Assembly: GCF_009856625.1 (NCBI RefSeq)
Contig: NZ_CP047241.1
Location: 992,001 to 1,056,000, forward strand
Reading direction: 5' to 3'
DNA from: Aquitalea denitrificans
Lineage (GTDB): Bacteria > Pseudomonadota > Gammaproteobacteria > Burkholderiales > Chromobacteriaceae
DNA length: 64,000 bases
A model generated the notes under the pieces. The model was not told the origin of the DNA. It searched no databases and was given only the letters and a program-made list of their open reading frames with translations. The translations under genes were made by a program, and so were the position numbers. How positions within the stretch are numbered: the first letter of the stretch is position 1; every line of letters starts with the position of its first letter. Positions 40,181-49,173 of the stretch are shown here, in pieces.

Positions 40181-40371
40181 GGCGTGGCGTCGAGTCTCTG
40201 TAGTGTCTTGTTCAGGTTGTCCGGGTCTTGTCATCACGCACAGTGCCTGCGGACAGGTGTTGTGCGTTGTGGTCCATCACTGTAAAGGGCGTCGGGGTAA
40301 CGTGCAAACTACAATCTTGCCGATTGGCAGCATTTGTCACCGCCTCAGTGCAGAAAATCCGGCCAGAGCCG

Positions 40372-40400
40372 TTCCTGATGGCAGGGGGCTGCGCTAAAAT
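40372..40400 (+). promoter_or_regulatory. Candidate sigma-70 promoter for cmk-rpsA
   Basis: TTCCTG (40372-40377), 17-nt spacer, TAAAAT (40395-40400), about 57 bp before the cmk ATG. The -35 is poor and the -10 good. Confidence 0.4.
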
Positions 40401-40457
40401 CGACATTTTGGTGATGTGCTGCGCATCACTGCCTGCAACTGGATGCAAATCAAGCCC

Positions 40458-41126
40458 ATGTCTGTTCCTGTCATTACCATCGATGGTCCTTCTGCCTCCG
40501 GCAAGGGAACTGTCGCCGCCATTGTTGCCCAGCGTCTGGGCTTTCATTATCTTGATTCCGGTTCGCTCTACCGCCTGCTGGCCCTGCATGCACGCAGGCT
40601 GGGGGTGGCTTGGGAAAACGAGCCTGCGCTGGCTGATCTTGCCATCCGTTTGCCCGCCGCGTTTGAACAGGGGGCGGTGTTGCTGGATGGCAACGACGTC
40701 AGCATGGATATCCGTGCCGAAGAAATTGGTAACGGGGCATCGAAAGTGGCCGCTCTACCGGCGGTACGGGCTGCGTTGTTGCAGCGCCAGCGTGATTTTG
40801 GCGTGGCTCCGGGCCTGGTGACCGATGGCCGGGACATGGGTTCGGTGGTGTTTCCGCAAGCGGCCGTGAAGATTTTTCTGACCGCCAGTGCCGAAGAGCG
40901 TGCATCTCGCCGCTATAAGCAGTTGATCGGCAAGGGAGAATCTGCTAACCTCCCGCAGATTAAGCAGGACATTATTGATCGGGATACGCGTGACGCGGCC
41001 CGACCAGTAGCGCCGCTGCGCCAAGAGCCGGACGCCTTTCTGCTCGACACCACGGAGCTTACCATCGACCAGGCGGTCGAAACGGTCCTCCGCTGCTTCG
41101 GGCAGTACCAGGCCTCCGGCGTATGA
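40458..41126 (+). CDS. cmk: Cytidylate kinase
   Basis: 222-residue kinase phosphorylating CMP and dCMP. The P-loop is GPSASGKGT (residues 8-16); LDSGSLYRLLALHA, VTDGRDMGSVVFPQA and FLTASAEERASRRYKQL are the conserved CMP-binding and lid regions. The start at 40458 places the P-loop at its normal distance. It precedes rpsA, the common bacterial order cmk-rpsA-ihfB. The first ATG upstream in frame (40443) adds only five residues and cannot be strictly excluded. Confidence 0.96.
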   Translation: MSVPVITIDGPSASGKGTVAAIVAQRLGFHYLDSGSLYRLLALHARRLGVAWENEPALADLAIRLPAAFEQGAVLLDGNDVSMDIRAEEIGNGASKVAALPAVRAALLQRQRDFGVAPGLVTDGRDMGSVVFPQAAVKIFLTASAEERASRRYKQLIGKGESANLPQIKQDIIDRDTRDAARPVAPLRQEPDAFLLDTTELTIDQAVETVLRCFGQYQASGV

Positions 41127-41144
41127 TTTTTTAAAGGGGTAATT

Positions 41145-41205
41145 CTTGCTGCACTGCAAGAGGCACCCTGTGTTCAACCCTAACCCCGCACACCGCAAGG
41201 TGTGC
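41145..41205 (+). promoter_or_regulatory. rpsA leader with two hairpins
   Basis: In the 95-bp gap between cmk and rpsA the RNA can form CTTGC/GCAAG (41145-41160) and GCACACC-GCAA-GGTGTGC (41188-41205), the latter a 7-bp stem with a GNRA tetraloop. Only GAGAG precedes the ATG. A structured leader with a poor Shine-Dalgarno recalls the autogenous S1 control known for enterobacterial rpsA. Confidence 0.5.
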
Positions 41206-41221
41206 ACCGAGAGTAAGCTTG

Positions 41222-42913
41222 ATGACTACCCTCTCCATGGAAAACTTTGCCCAGCTGTTCGAAGAAAGCCTGACCCTTCACGACATGCGCGTGGGCGAGG
41301 TGATCACTGCTGAAGTCGTTGCAGTTGATTCCAACTTCGTAACTGTAAATGCCGGCCTGAAGTCCGAATCCCTGATTCCGGCCGAAGAATTCAAGAACGA
41401 CGAAGGCGTTGTTGAAGTTGCCATCGGCGACTTCGTGACTGTTGCCATCGACGCGCTGGAAAACGGTTTTGGCGAAACCAAGCTGTCCCGTGAAAAAGCC
41501 AAGCGTCTGGCTGCATGGGTTGAGCTGGAAGAAGCGCTGGAAACCGGCAAGATCCTGTCCGGCCTGATCAGCGGCAAGGTCAAGGGTGGCCTGACCGTTA
41601 TGGTCAACGGCATCCGTGCCTTCCTGCCGGGTTCCCTGGTTGACGTACGTCCGGTTAAAGACACCACTCCGTACGAAAACAAGAACATCGAATTCAAGGT
41701 TATCAAACTGGATCGCAAGCGTAACAACGTGGTTGTTTCGCGTCGTTCCGTTCTGGAAGAAACCCTGGGCGAAGAGCGCAAGGCTCTGCTGGAAACCCTG
41801 AAAGAGGGCGCCGTTATCAAGGGTATCGTCAAGAACATCACCGACTACGGTGCGTTTGTTGACCTGGGCGGCATTGACGGCCTGCTGCACATCACCGACC
41901 TGGCATGGCGTCGTGTGAAGCATCCGTCCGAAGTTCTGGCTGTTGGCGACGAAGTAGAAGCCAAGGTCCTGAAGTTCGACCAAGAGAAGAACCGTGTATC
42001 CCTGGGTCTGAAGCAACTGGGCGAAGATCCGTGGGTTGGTCTGTCCCGTCGCTACCCGGCCAGCACCCGTCTGTTCGGCAAGGTAACCAACCTGACCGAC
42101 TACGGTGCCTTCGTTGAAATCGAACAAGGTATCGAAGGCTTGGTGCACGTGTCCGAAATGGACTGGACCAACAAGAACGTACACCCGTCCAAGGTAGTTC
42201 AGGTTGGTGACGAAGTTGAAGTCATGATCCTGGAAATCGACGAAGACCGTCGTCGTATCTCCCTGGGCATGAAGCAGTGCCTGGCCAACCCGTGGAACGA
42301 GTTTGCCGACAACTTCCACAAGGGCGACAAGCTGAAGGGCGCGATCAAGTCCATCACCGACTTCGGTGTGTTCGTTGGTCTGCCGGGCGGTATCGACGGC
42401 CTGGTTCACCTGTCCGACCTGTCCTGGAACGAAACCGGCGAAGATGCCGTGCGCAAGTTCAAGAAGGGTGACGAGGTTGAAGCCGTTGTTCTGTCCATCG
42501 ACGTGGAAAAAGAACGCATCTCCCTGGGCATCAAGCAACTGGAAGGTGATCCGTTCAACAACTACGTTGCCATGAACGACAAGGGCGCTCTGGTCAAGGG
42601 TACCGTGAAGGCTGTTGATGCCAAGGGCGCTGTTGTGTCCCTGGACATGGACGTTGAAGGTTACCTGCGTGCTTCCGAGCTGTCCCGCGACCGCGTGGAA
42701 GATGCCCGTACCCTGCTGAAGGATGGCGAAGAAGTGGAAGCCGTGATCATTGCCGTGGATCGCAAGTCCCGCAATATCAGCCTGTCCATCAAGGCCAAGG
42801 ATGCTCAGGAAGACAGCACCGCCATGAAGAACCTGTCGGTTGACAGCGCTTCTGCCGGTACGACCAACCTGGGTGCCCTGTTGAAGGCCAAGCTGTCCGG
42901 CTCCAACGAGTAA
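41222..42913 (+). CDS. rpsA: 30S ribosomal protein S1
   Basis: 563-residue RNA-binding protein that unfolds and docks mRNA on the 30S subunit. Six S1 domains can be traced; repeats such as ITDYGAFVDLGGIDGLLHITDLAW, LTDYGAFVEIEQGIEGLVHVSEMDW and ITDFGVFVGLPGGIDGLVHLSDLSW mark domains 3-5. The N-terminus MENFAQLFEESL fits other S1 proteins; MTTLS precedes it here. A TTG one codon upstream is not used. Codon use is strongly biased, as expected for a highly expressed gene. Follows cmk and precedes ihfB. Confidence 0.98.
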   Translation: MTTLSMENFAQLFEESLTLHDMRVGEVITAEVVAVDSNFVTVNAGLKSESLIPAEEFKNDEGVVEVAIGDFVTVAIDALENGFGETKLSREKAKRLAAWVELEEALETGKILSGLISGKVKGGLTVMVNGIRAFLPGSLVDVRPVKDTTPYENKNIEFKVIKLDRKRNNVVVSRRSVLEETLGEERKALLETLKEGAVIKGIVKNITDYGAFVDLGGIDGLLHITDLAWRRVKHPSEVLAVGDEVEAKVLKFDQEKNRVSLGLKQLGEDPWVGLSRRYPASTRLFGKVTNLTDYGAFVEIEQGIEGLVHVSEMDWTNKNVHPSKVVQVGDEVEVMILEIDEDRRRISLGMKQCLANPWNEFADNFHKGDKLKGAIKSITDFGVFVGLPGGIDGLVHLSDLSWNETGEDAVRKFKKGDEVEAVVLSIDVEKERISLGIKQLEGDPFNNYVAMNDKGALVKGTVKAVDAKGAVVSLDMDVEGYLRASELSRDRVEDARTLLKDGEEVEAVIIAVDRKSRNISLSIKAKDAQEDSTAMKNLSVDSASAGTTNLGALLKAKLSGSNE

Positions 42914-42920
42914 TTGCATC

Positions 42921-43235
42921 ATGACCAAGTCTGAGCTGATCGCGCGGCTGGCAGAACGTCTTGCCGAGCGCAATTCTCAGTTGGTCTACAAAGATGCTGA
43001 GCTGGCCGTCAAAACCATTCTGGATGCGATGGCCAGCAACCTGGCACAGGGTAGCCGCATTGAAATCCGCGGCTTCGGTAGCTTCGACCTGAACTACCGT
43101 CCGCCCCGCGTGGGCCGGAATCCGAAATCAGGTAGCAGTGTCTCGGTTCCTGAGAAATATGTGCCGCATTTCAAGGCCGGCAAGGAGTTGCGCGAACGGG
43201 TGGATCTGTCCCTGCTGGAACAGACCCAAGCCTGA
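42921..43235 (+). CDS. ihfB: Integration host factor beta subunit
   Basis: 104-residue DNA-bending protein. MTKSELIARLAERL opens the family; the DNA arm carries RIEIRGFGSFDLNYRPPRVGRNPKSGSSVSVPEKYVPHFKAGKELRERV, including the intercalating Pro in GRNPKSG. Gap to rpsA is only 7 bp, so they are co-transcribed. A strong terminator follows. Confidence 0.97.
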   Translation: MTKSELIARLAERLAERNSQLVYKDAELAVKTILDAMASNLAQGSRIEIRGFGSFDLNYRPPRVGRNPKSGSSVSVPEKYVPHFKAGKELRERVDLSLLEQTQA

Positions 43236-43267
43236 TTGGCGTGACCGCTGGTCTCGCAAGCCAAAAC

Positions 43268-43297
43268 AAAGCGCCGCTTTTGCGGCGCTTTTTCTTT
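43268..43297 (+). terminator. Rho-independent terminator after ihfB
   Basis: AAAGCGCCGC, TTTT loop, GCGGCGCTTT, followed by a T-rich tract TTTCTTTG. It begins 33 nt after the ihfB stop. Confidence 0.92.
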
Positions 43298-43376
43298 GTT
43301 TGACCCTGCTCTTGCTTGGGTTGCAGCAGACTATCGTTTAAACTTGCACTCCGGTTACCCTCTCCGAGTAAAAAGC

Positions 43377-43670
43377 ATGCGCTACATCGTGCGTATCATC
43401 GAATTGGCCCTGCTGGTTTTCCTGATTGCCGTTACCGTGCAAAACAGCCACATGGTCGAATTCAAGCTGTTCTTCGGCCAATCCTGGTCGGCACCGCTAA
43501 TTGTCTTCCTGCTGGTGTTCTTTGTTGCTGGTGCTGCTGTTGGTTTGTTGGCCACATTCTCCTATTACCTGCGCATGCGCAAAGAGCTGTCCCAGCTCAA
43601 GAAGGAATTGCGCAGCCGTCCGCCCAGCAGCAAGGTTGCCGTCGATCCCAGCGATGCACTGGCCGACTGA
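43377..43670 (+). CDS. lapA: LapA-domain inner-membrane protein
   Basis: 97 residues with two membrane helices (IVRIIELALLVFLIAVTVQN and APLIVFLLVFFVAGAAVGLLAT) and a cytoplasmic coiled-coil-like tail, LRMRKELSQLKKELRS. This matches LapA (YciS, DUF1049). With LapB it takes part in regulating LPS synthesis in E. coli. The ATG at 43377 puts the first helix at the N-terminus; a longer frame from 43296 would read through a terminator and is rejected. lapB follows after 67 bp. Confidence 0.93.
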   Translation: MRYIVRIIELALLVFLIAVTVQNSHMVEFKLFFGQSWSAPLIVFLLVFFVAGAAVGLLATFSYYLRMRKELSQLKKELRSRPPSSKVAVDPSDALAD

Positions 43671-43737
43671 CTCAGCTTTCTCCTGATGCCGCCTGCGTTG
43701 CGGTACGGATTCTTACTCTCCTTGAAGGAAGTTTTCT

Positions 43738-44898
43738 TTGGAACTGGATTTGTGGTGGCTGCTGCTGCTTCCGGCTTTTTTTGGTCTGGGCTGGCTGGCT
43801 GCGCGGGTAGACATGCGCACGGTGCTGAAACAGGCCAAGTCGGTACCGACCGGGTTTTTCCGTGGTCTGGATGCCTTGGTGGACGACAAGACCGACATCG
43901 CCGCCCAGGCGCTGGCTGAGGTTTCACGCCAACAGGGTTCCGCACCCGAACTGCAACTGACGCTGGGTAAGCTGTATCGCAAGCGCGGTGAGAACGATCG
44001 TGCCATCCGCCTGCATCAGCGCATGCTGGAATCGTCCGACCTGCCGGCCGAGCAGCGCGATATCGTGCGCAACGAACTGGCGCAGGACTTTCGCAAGGCC
44101 GGTCTGGTGGACCGGGCCGAGGAAATCCTGCTGAAACTGTTGAGTGGCAACATGACACTGGCCGCCCGCCGGCAGTTGCTGGATATCTACCAGCAGGATA
44201 GAGACTGGCAAAAGGCCATTGAAACTGCCAGGGAATTGCGCAGTGATGCCCATTCCTTCCAGCATGAAGTGGCGCAGTTCTACTGCGAGCTGGCACAGGG
44301 CGAACTGTACCGGTCGAATTACCCGGCCGCCCGCACTCTGGTGGCCGAGGCGATGCAGGTTAATCGCAAATGTGTGCGCGCCAGCCTGATTCTGGGTGAT
44401 ATCGAATTTGCCGAAGGCAAAATCGAAGCCGCCATTGCGGCATGGCAAAACATTGAGAAACAGAATTACGAATACTTGTCGATGGCGGCCGAGCGCCTGT
44501 TCGATGCCTACGAAAAGCTGGACAAGCCGCAGGAAGGCATTGCCTTGCTGCAGGGCTACCAGAAAACCTTCCCGCAGCTGGAACTGACGGATCTGCTGTA
44601 CCAGAAGCTGTCGGCCTATGAAGGCGAAGAGCGGGCGCTGGATGTGGCGCGTCAAGCCGTGCATGCCCGGCCCAGCCTGATGGGGGTGTACCGGCTGATC
44701 GAAGCGCAGATGGACGAATTGTCGCCGGAAGGGCGCATGGATGCCGAAGTGGCCCGTGCGCTGATCCAGAAGCATGCAGCGCGCCTGACCGTGCACCGCT
44801 GCAAGTGTTGCAATTTCCGCTCGCGGGCTTTCTTCTGGCATTGCCCCGCCTGCGGCGAGTGGGAAAGCTTTACGCCCAACCGCTCGGAAACTCATTGA
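43738..44898 (+). CDS. lapB: LPS assembly protein LapB (YciM), TTG start
   Basis: 386-residue tetratricopeptide protein that tunes LPS synthesis by directing LpxC turnover (known in E. coli). It has an N-terminal membrane helix, LWWLLLLPAFFGLGWLAAR, several TPR-type helices (LGKLYRKRGENDRAIRLHQRML and others) and a C-terminal rubredoxin-like zinc site, CKCCNFRSRAFFWHCPACGEW. The start codon is TTG at 43738, preceded by AAGGAAG at suitable distance; no ATG exists before the membrane helix. Together with lapA and the downstream heptose and UDP-glucose genes it forms an envelope-oriented cluster. Confidence 0.95.
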   Translation: MELDLWWLLLLPAFFGLGWLAARVDMRTVLKQAKSVPTGFFRGLDALVDDKTDIAAQALAEVSRQQGSAPELQLTLGKLYRKRGENDRAIRLHQRMLESSDLPAEQRDIVRNELAQDFRKAGLVDRAEEILLKLLSGNMTLAARRQLLDIYQQDRDWQKAIETARELRSDAHSFQHEVAQFYCELAQGELYRSNYPAARTLVAEAMQVNRKCVRASLILGDIEFAEGKIEAAIAAWQNIEKQNYEYLSMAAERLFDAYEKLDKPQEGIALLQGYQKTFPQLELTDLLYQKLSAYEGEERALDVARQAVHARPSLMGVYRLIEAQMDELSPEGRMDAEVARALIQKHAARLTVHRCKCCNFRSRAFFWHCPACGEWESFTPNRSETH

Positions 44899-44916
44899 TT
44901 GTATTCAGGAGAAGAC

Positions 44917-45663
44917 ATGAATCCGCTAATTGCCGCCGGTCAGTACCAAGAGCCGGTATCTCCTGTCGTCGTGGCACTGGATTTTGCCGATGCGCCGTCG
45001 GCTCTCGAATTTGCCGCCCGGCTTGATCCGCAACAGTGCCGGCTCAAGGTGGGCAAGGAGCTGTTTACCGCCAGCGGTCGCAGCCTGGTGGAAAGCCTGG
45101 CAGCCCGTGGTTTTCAGGTATTCCTTGATTTGAAATTCCACGACATTCCCAATACCGTGGCACAGGCTTGCAAAGTAGCAGCCGATGCCGGTGTCTGGAT
45201 GGTGAATGTGCACGCTTCCGGCGGCCGCCGCATGATGGAAGCCGCGCGCGAAGGCCTGGCGCAATACAGCCAGCGCCCGCTGCTGATTGCTGTTACCGTG
45301 CTGACCAGCATGGAAGCCGCTGATCTGGTGGATATCGGTATTACTGCTTCTCCGCAGGAGCATGTGCTGCGACTGGCTACCCTGACCCGGGATTGTGGTC
45401 TGGATGGTGTGGTGTGTTCCGCACAAGAGGCTCCAATGCTCAAGTCGGCACTGGGTCAGGACTTCAAGCTGATCACCCCGGGCATCCGCCTGGCCGACAG
45501 TGCTGCAGACGACCAGCGCCGGGTGATGACGCCGGTGGCTGCGCTGCAGGCGGGGGCTGATTATCTGGTAATCGGCCGCCCGATCACCCGTGCCGATGCG
45601 CCGCTGGATGTGCTCTGCAAGATCAACGGCGATATCGCCAGCTATCGGGCTTCCCTGTCATGA
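44917..45663 (+). CDS. pyrF: Orotidine 5'-phosphate decarboxylase
   Basis: 248-residue last enzyme of UMP synthesis. The barrel starts VVALDFADAPSALEFA; the catalytic Asp-Lys-Asp tetrad region is FLDLKFHDIPNTV; ITPGIRL and YLVIGRPITRA form the phosphate site. The start at 44917 has AGGAGAAG 3-10 nt upstream and is preferred over an ATG six codons earlier. The end overlaps ugd by 4 bp (ATGA). Confidence 0.96.
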   Translation: MNPLIAAGQYQEPVSPVVVALDFADAPSALEFAARLDPQQCRLKVGKELFTASGRSLVESLAARGFQVFLDLKFHDIPNTVAQACKVAADAGVWMVNVHASGGRRMMEAAREGLAQYSQRPLLIAVTVLTSMEAADLVDIGITASPQEHVLRLATLTRDCGLDGVVCSAQEAPMLKSALGQDFKLITPGIRLADSAADDQRRVMTPVAALQAGADYLVIGRPITRADAPLDVLCKINGDIASYRASLS

Positions 45664-46979
45664 AGATCACGGTTGTTGGTTCCGGTTATGTCGGCCTGGT
45701 AACGGGTACTTGCCTGGCTGAAGTCGGCAATCATGTGCTGTGTCTGGATGTGGACCCGGCCAAGATCGCTACCCTGCAGCAAGGCGGCATTCCGATTTAC
45801 GAACCCGGTCTGGACGACATGGTGCGGCGCAATGTTGCCGCTGGCCGCCTGTCTTTCACTACTGATATTGGCGCGGCAGTCGAGTTTGGCGAAATCCAGT
45901 TCATCGCGGTGGGTACGCCGCCGGATGAAGATGGTTCCGCCGATTTGCAATACGTGCTGGCAGCTGCCCGCAATATCGGTCTGTATATGACGGAGCCCAA
46001 GGTAGTGGTGGACAAGTCCACTGTGCCGGTGGGTACTGCCGACAAGGTAAAGGCACAGATTGCGGCCACTCTTGCCGAGCGCGGTGCCGACATCGCCTTC
46101 AGCGTGGTGTCCAATCCCGAATTCCTCAAGGAAGGTGCGGCCATCGAGGACTTCATGAAGCCCGACCGCATCGTGGTGGGCGCTGAAGACGAACGTGCCA
46201 TCGAGCTGATGCGCCGCTTGTATGCGCCGTTCCAGCGTAATCACGACCGTATCCTGTTCATGGACGTGCGCTCTGCCGAGCTGACCAAATATGCTGCCAA
46301 CGCCATGCTGGCCACCCGTATTTCCTTCATGAACGAGCTGGCCAATCTGGCGGAAGACCTGGGCGCAGATATCGAACTGGTACGCCGTGGCATCGGTTCC
46401 GATCCACGCATCGGCTATCACTTCCTCTACCCTGGTGCCGGTTATGGCGGCTCCTGCTTCCCCAAGGACGTTAAGGCGCTGGTGGCCAGTGGTCGTGAGC
46501 AAGGCCATGCCATGCGGGTGCTGACTGCGGTGGAAGAAGCTAACGAGGCGCAAAAGCGCCGCTTGGTGGACAAGCTGGTCAAGCGCTTTGGCGACGATCT
46601 GAGTGGCCGTCACTTTGCCATCTGGGGTTTGGCATTCAAGCCGAATACCGATGATATGCGCGAGGCTTCCAGCCGTGTGATTGTTGCCGAACTGGCCCGC
46701 CGTGGTGCAACCGTGGCCGCCTATGACCCGGTTGCCGCAGAGGAAGCCAGACGCGTGATGGGCGATACGCCCGGCCTGCGTTTTGCCGACGACATGATGG
46801 CTGCGCTGCAGGGGGCGGACGCTCTGCTGATCGTCACCGAATGGAAGATGTTCCGCGCGCCGGACTTCGACGCCATCAAGGCCAGCCTCAAGCAGCCGGT
46901 GATTATTGATGGCCGCAATATGTACGACCCCGCCTGGCTGCGTGAGCTGGGCTTCGACTATCAGGCGATAGGACGCTGA
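45660..46979 (+). CDS. ugd: UDP-glucose 6-dehydrogenase
   Basis: 439-residue NAD-dependent enzyme giving UDP-glucuronate for capsule, exopolysaccharide or LPS modification. N-terminal Rossmann motif VVGSGYVGLVTGTCLAEVG; catalytic cysteine in GAGYGGSCFPKD; LTKYAANAMLATRISFMNE; C-terminal domain with GLAFKPNTDDMREASS. Length normal. Translationally coupled to pyrF and 5 bp before hldA, so it belongs to the same operon with heptose synthesis. Confidence 0.96.
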   Translation: MKITVVGSGYVGLVTGTCLAEVGNHVLCLDVDPAKIATLQQGGIPIYEPGLDDMVRRNVAAGRLSFTTDIGAAVEFGEIQFIAVGTPPDEDGSADLQYVLAAARNIGLYMTEPKVVVDKSTVPVGTADKVKAQIAATLAERGADIAFSVVSNPEFLKEGAAIEDFMKPDRIVVGAEDERAIELMRRLYAPFQRNHDRILFMDVRSAELTKYAANAMLATRISFMNELANLAEDLGADIELVRRGIGSDPRIGYHFLYPGAGYGGSCFPKDVKALVASGREQGHAMRVLTAVEEANEAQKRRLVDKLVKRFGDDLSGRHFAIWGLAFKPNTDDMREASSRVIVAELARRGATVAAYDPVAAEEARRVMGDTPGLRFADDMMAALQGADALLIVTEWKMFRAPDFDAIKASLKQPVIIDGRNMYDPAWLRELGFDYQAIGR

Positions 46980-46984
46980 AGAGC

Positions 46985-47947
46985 ATGAATCTGTTGCAAC
47001 AACTTGGACTGGATCGCAGCAAGCTGGCTGCCGAGCTTGCTGGTGCCCGCGTATTGGTGGTAGGGGATGTGATGCTGGACCGTTACTGGTTTGGCGATGT
47101 CTCACGCATTTCGCCGGAAGCGCCGGTGCCGGTGGCGCGTATTGGCCGCATGGAAGAGCGCGCCGGCGGTGCCGCCAATGTGGCGCGCAATATTGCCAGC
47201 CTGGGCGGCCAGGCTTCCATTTTGTCGGTGGTGGGCGATGACGAGGCTGCCACTGCGCTGGAACGGCTGATGAAGGACGATGGCATCACCACCTTGTTCA
47301 AACGGGATGCTGCCATTTCCACCACCATCAAGCTGCGGGTGGTGGCGCGCCAGCAGCAGTTGATCCGGCTGGATTTTGAAGATGCGCCCAGCCATGAAAT
47401 CCTGGCTGACAAGTTGGAACAATACCAATCGGTGCTGGCTAGCCACGATGTGGTGATCCTGTCCGATTACGGCAAGGGTGGTCTCACCCATGTAGCACGC
47501 ATGATCGAGTTGGCCCGCGCAGCCGGCAAACCGGTGCTGATCGACCCCAAGGGCGACGACTACGCCAAGTATGCCGGTGCCACCCTGCTGACGCCCAATC
47601 GCAGCGAATTCAAGGAAGTGGCAGGCAGCTGGCAGAACGAAGAGCAGCTGATTGCCAAGGCGCAGGCTCTGCGCAGCCAGTTGCAGCTGGATGCACTGTT
47701 GGTGACCCGCAGCGAGGAGGGCATGACCTTGTTCCGCCCCGATGGCGCGCTGCACCAGCCTACCTTCGCCCGCGAAGTATTCGATGTCTCTGGTGCCGGC
47801 GATACGGTCATCGGCACCCTGGGCCTGGCCATGGCTGCCGGTCTGCCCCTGCCGACAGCCATGAGCCTGGCTAATGCCGCTGCCGGCATCGTGGTGGGCA
47901 AGCTGGGCACCGCCGTTTGCACACAGCAGGAACTATTTGCCAGTTAA
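46985..47947 (+). CDS. hldA: D-glycero-beta-D-manno-heptose-7-phosphate kinase
   Basis: 320-residue ribokinase-family enzyme that phosphorylates heptose 7-phosphate at C1 for LPS inner core. It contains VLVVGDVMLDRYWFGDVSRISPEAPVPV, the RfaE domain I hallmark, GGAANVARNIASLGG and the catalytic DVSGAGDTVIGTL. It lacks the C-terminal adenylyltransferase domain of the bifunctional HldE, so an hldC must lie elsewhere; this split arrangement is common in betaproteobacteria. hldD follows after 74 bp. Confidence 0.95.
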   Translation: MNLLQQLGLDRSKLAAELAGARVLVVGDVMLDRYWFGDVSRISPEAPVPVARIGRMEERAGGAANVARNIASLGGQASILSVVGDDEAATALERLMKDDGITTLFKRDAAISTTIKLRVVARQQQLIRLDFEDAPSHEILADKLEQYQSVLASHDVVILSDYGKGGLTHVARMIELARAAGKPVLIDPKGDDYAKYAGATLLTPNRSEFKEVAGSWQNEEQLIAKAQALRSQLQLDALLVTRSEEGMTLFRPDGALHQPTFAREVFDVSGAGDTVIGTLGLAMAAGLPLPTAMSLANAAAGIVVGKLGTAVCTQQELFAS

Positions 47948-48021
47948 TCTGGCCTGGACCGTTATATGCTACCGGGGCTGAGGCTGCATGCCTGCACCGG
48001 TGGAACACAAAAGGATGAATC

Positions 48022-49017
48022 ATGACCATCGTGGTTACCGGCGCCGCCGGCTTTATCGGTTCTAATATCGTCAAGGCGCTGAACCAGCGCGGCATTACCG
48101 ACATTATTGCAGTGGACAATCTCACCTCCGGCGACAAGTTCCGCAATCTGGTGGACTGCGAAATTGCCCATTATCTGGACAAGCATGATTTCCTCAATCT
48201 GCTGCTGGAAGGCGAATACGAGGGTGAGATCAGTGCCATCCTGCATCAGGGTGCCTGCTCGGACACCATGAACCATGACGGCAAGTACATGATGGATAAC
48301 AACTATCAGTACACGCTGGCGCTGTTTGATTACTGTCAGCACGAGGAAATCCAGTTCCTGTTTGCCTCAAGCGCCGCCACCTATGGCAAGGGCACCATCT
48401 TCAAGGAAGAACGTCAGTACGAAGGCCCACTTAATGTCTATGGCTATTCCAAATTCCTGTTTGACCAGGTACTGCGCCAGCGTATGCAAGAAGGTCTGTC
48501 AGCCCAGGCGGTAGGCTTCCGCTACTTCAACGTCTATGGCCCGCAAGAGCAGCACAAGGGCCGTATGGCCTCGGTGGCCTTCCACAACTTCAACCAGTAC
48601 CGCGAACACGGCAAGGTCAAGCTGTTCGGCAGCAATGATGGCTGGGGCAATGGCATGCAAAGCCGGGACTTTGTCTCGGTGGAGGACGTGGTCAAGGTCA
48701 ATCTGTACTTCCTGGACAATCCGGGCAAGAGCGGCATCTTCAACCTGGGTTCCGGTCGCGCCCAACCCTTCAATGACGTTGCCGTGTCCACCGTCAATGC
48801 CTGCCGTCGGCACGAAGGCAAGCCGGCGCTGAGCCTGGACGAACTGGTGGCCCAGGGCATCATCGAATACATCGAATTCCCGGAAGCACTGAAGGGCAAG
48901 TACCAAAGTTTTACCCAGGCAGACATCGGCAAGCTGCGCGATGCCGGTTACAGCGCACCGATGCTGACGGTGGAGCAGGGTGTGGATCGCTACGTGGACT
49001 GGCTGATCAGCCGCTAA
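48022..49017 (+). CDS. hldD: ADP-L-glycero-D-manno-heptose 6-epimerase
   Basis: 331-residue extended SDR epimerising ADP-heptose. NADP site TGAAGFIGSNIVKALNQRG; substrate region LHQGACSDTMNHDGKYMMDNNY; catalytic YGYSKFLFD with Tyr and Lys; GMQSRDFVSVEDVVKVNL. Full length. It ends the heptose block and is followed by a strong terminator. An AAGGA site lies just before the ATG. Confidence 0.97.
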   Translation: MTIVVTGAAGFIGSNIVKALNQRGITDIIAVDNLTSGDKFRNLVDCEIAHYLDKHDFLNLLLEGEYEGEISAILHQGACSDTMNHDGKYMMDNNYQYTLALFDYCQHEEIQFLFASSAATYGKGTIFKEERQYEGPLNVYGYSKFLFDQVLRQRMQEGLSAQAVGFRYFNVYGPQEQHKGRMASVAFHNFNQYREHGKVKLFGSNDGWGNGMQSRDFVSVEDVVKVNLYFLDNPGKSGIFNLGSGRAQPFNDVAVSTVNACRRHEGKPALSLDELVAQGIIEYIEFPEALKGKYQSFTQADIGKLRDAGYSAPMLTVEQGVDRYVDWLISR

Positions 49018-49034
49018 GGCTTGTTCATCCCGGC

Positions 49035-49066
49035 AAAACCGCCATGCCGCGCGCTGGCGGTTTTTT
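49035..49066 (+). terminator. Rho-independent terminator after hldD
   Basis: AAAACCGCCA, 10-nt loop, TGGCGG, then six Ts, 18 nt after the hldD stop. Confidence 0.9.
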
Positions 49067-49116
49067 CATGATCTGGGCGGGCAGGCCGGAATTGGTTATT
49101 TGATTAGAAATAACGG

Positions 49117-49148
49117 TTCGACTGGAAGATAGCGCCAGGTCGTATAAT
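49117..49148 (+). promoter_or_regulatory. Promoter of cysM
   Basis: Perfect -10 TATAAT at 49143-49148 with TTCGAC at 49117-49122 as a possible -35 (20-nt spacer, longer than ideal). Its position shows that the ATG inside the -10 at 49147 is not the cysM start. Confidence 0.6.
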
Positions 49149-49173
49149 GGCGCTCTCGCAAGGAGACTTCACC

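Noticed and set aside
40181..40237. 19-residue N-terminal extension of AroA
   Set aside because: Polar, unlike EPSP synthases, which start a few residues before the LPGSKS motif.
41180..42973. 597-residue minus-strand frame across rpsA
   Set aside because: Antisense to S1; repeat-like appearance only mirrors the six S1 domains.
43296..43376. Longer LapA start at 43296
   Set aside because: It would begin inside the ihfB terminator and add a non-conserved leader before the first membrane helix.
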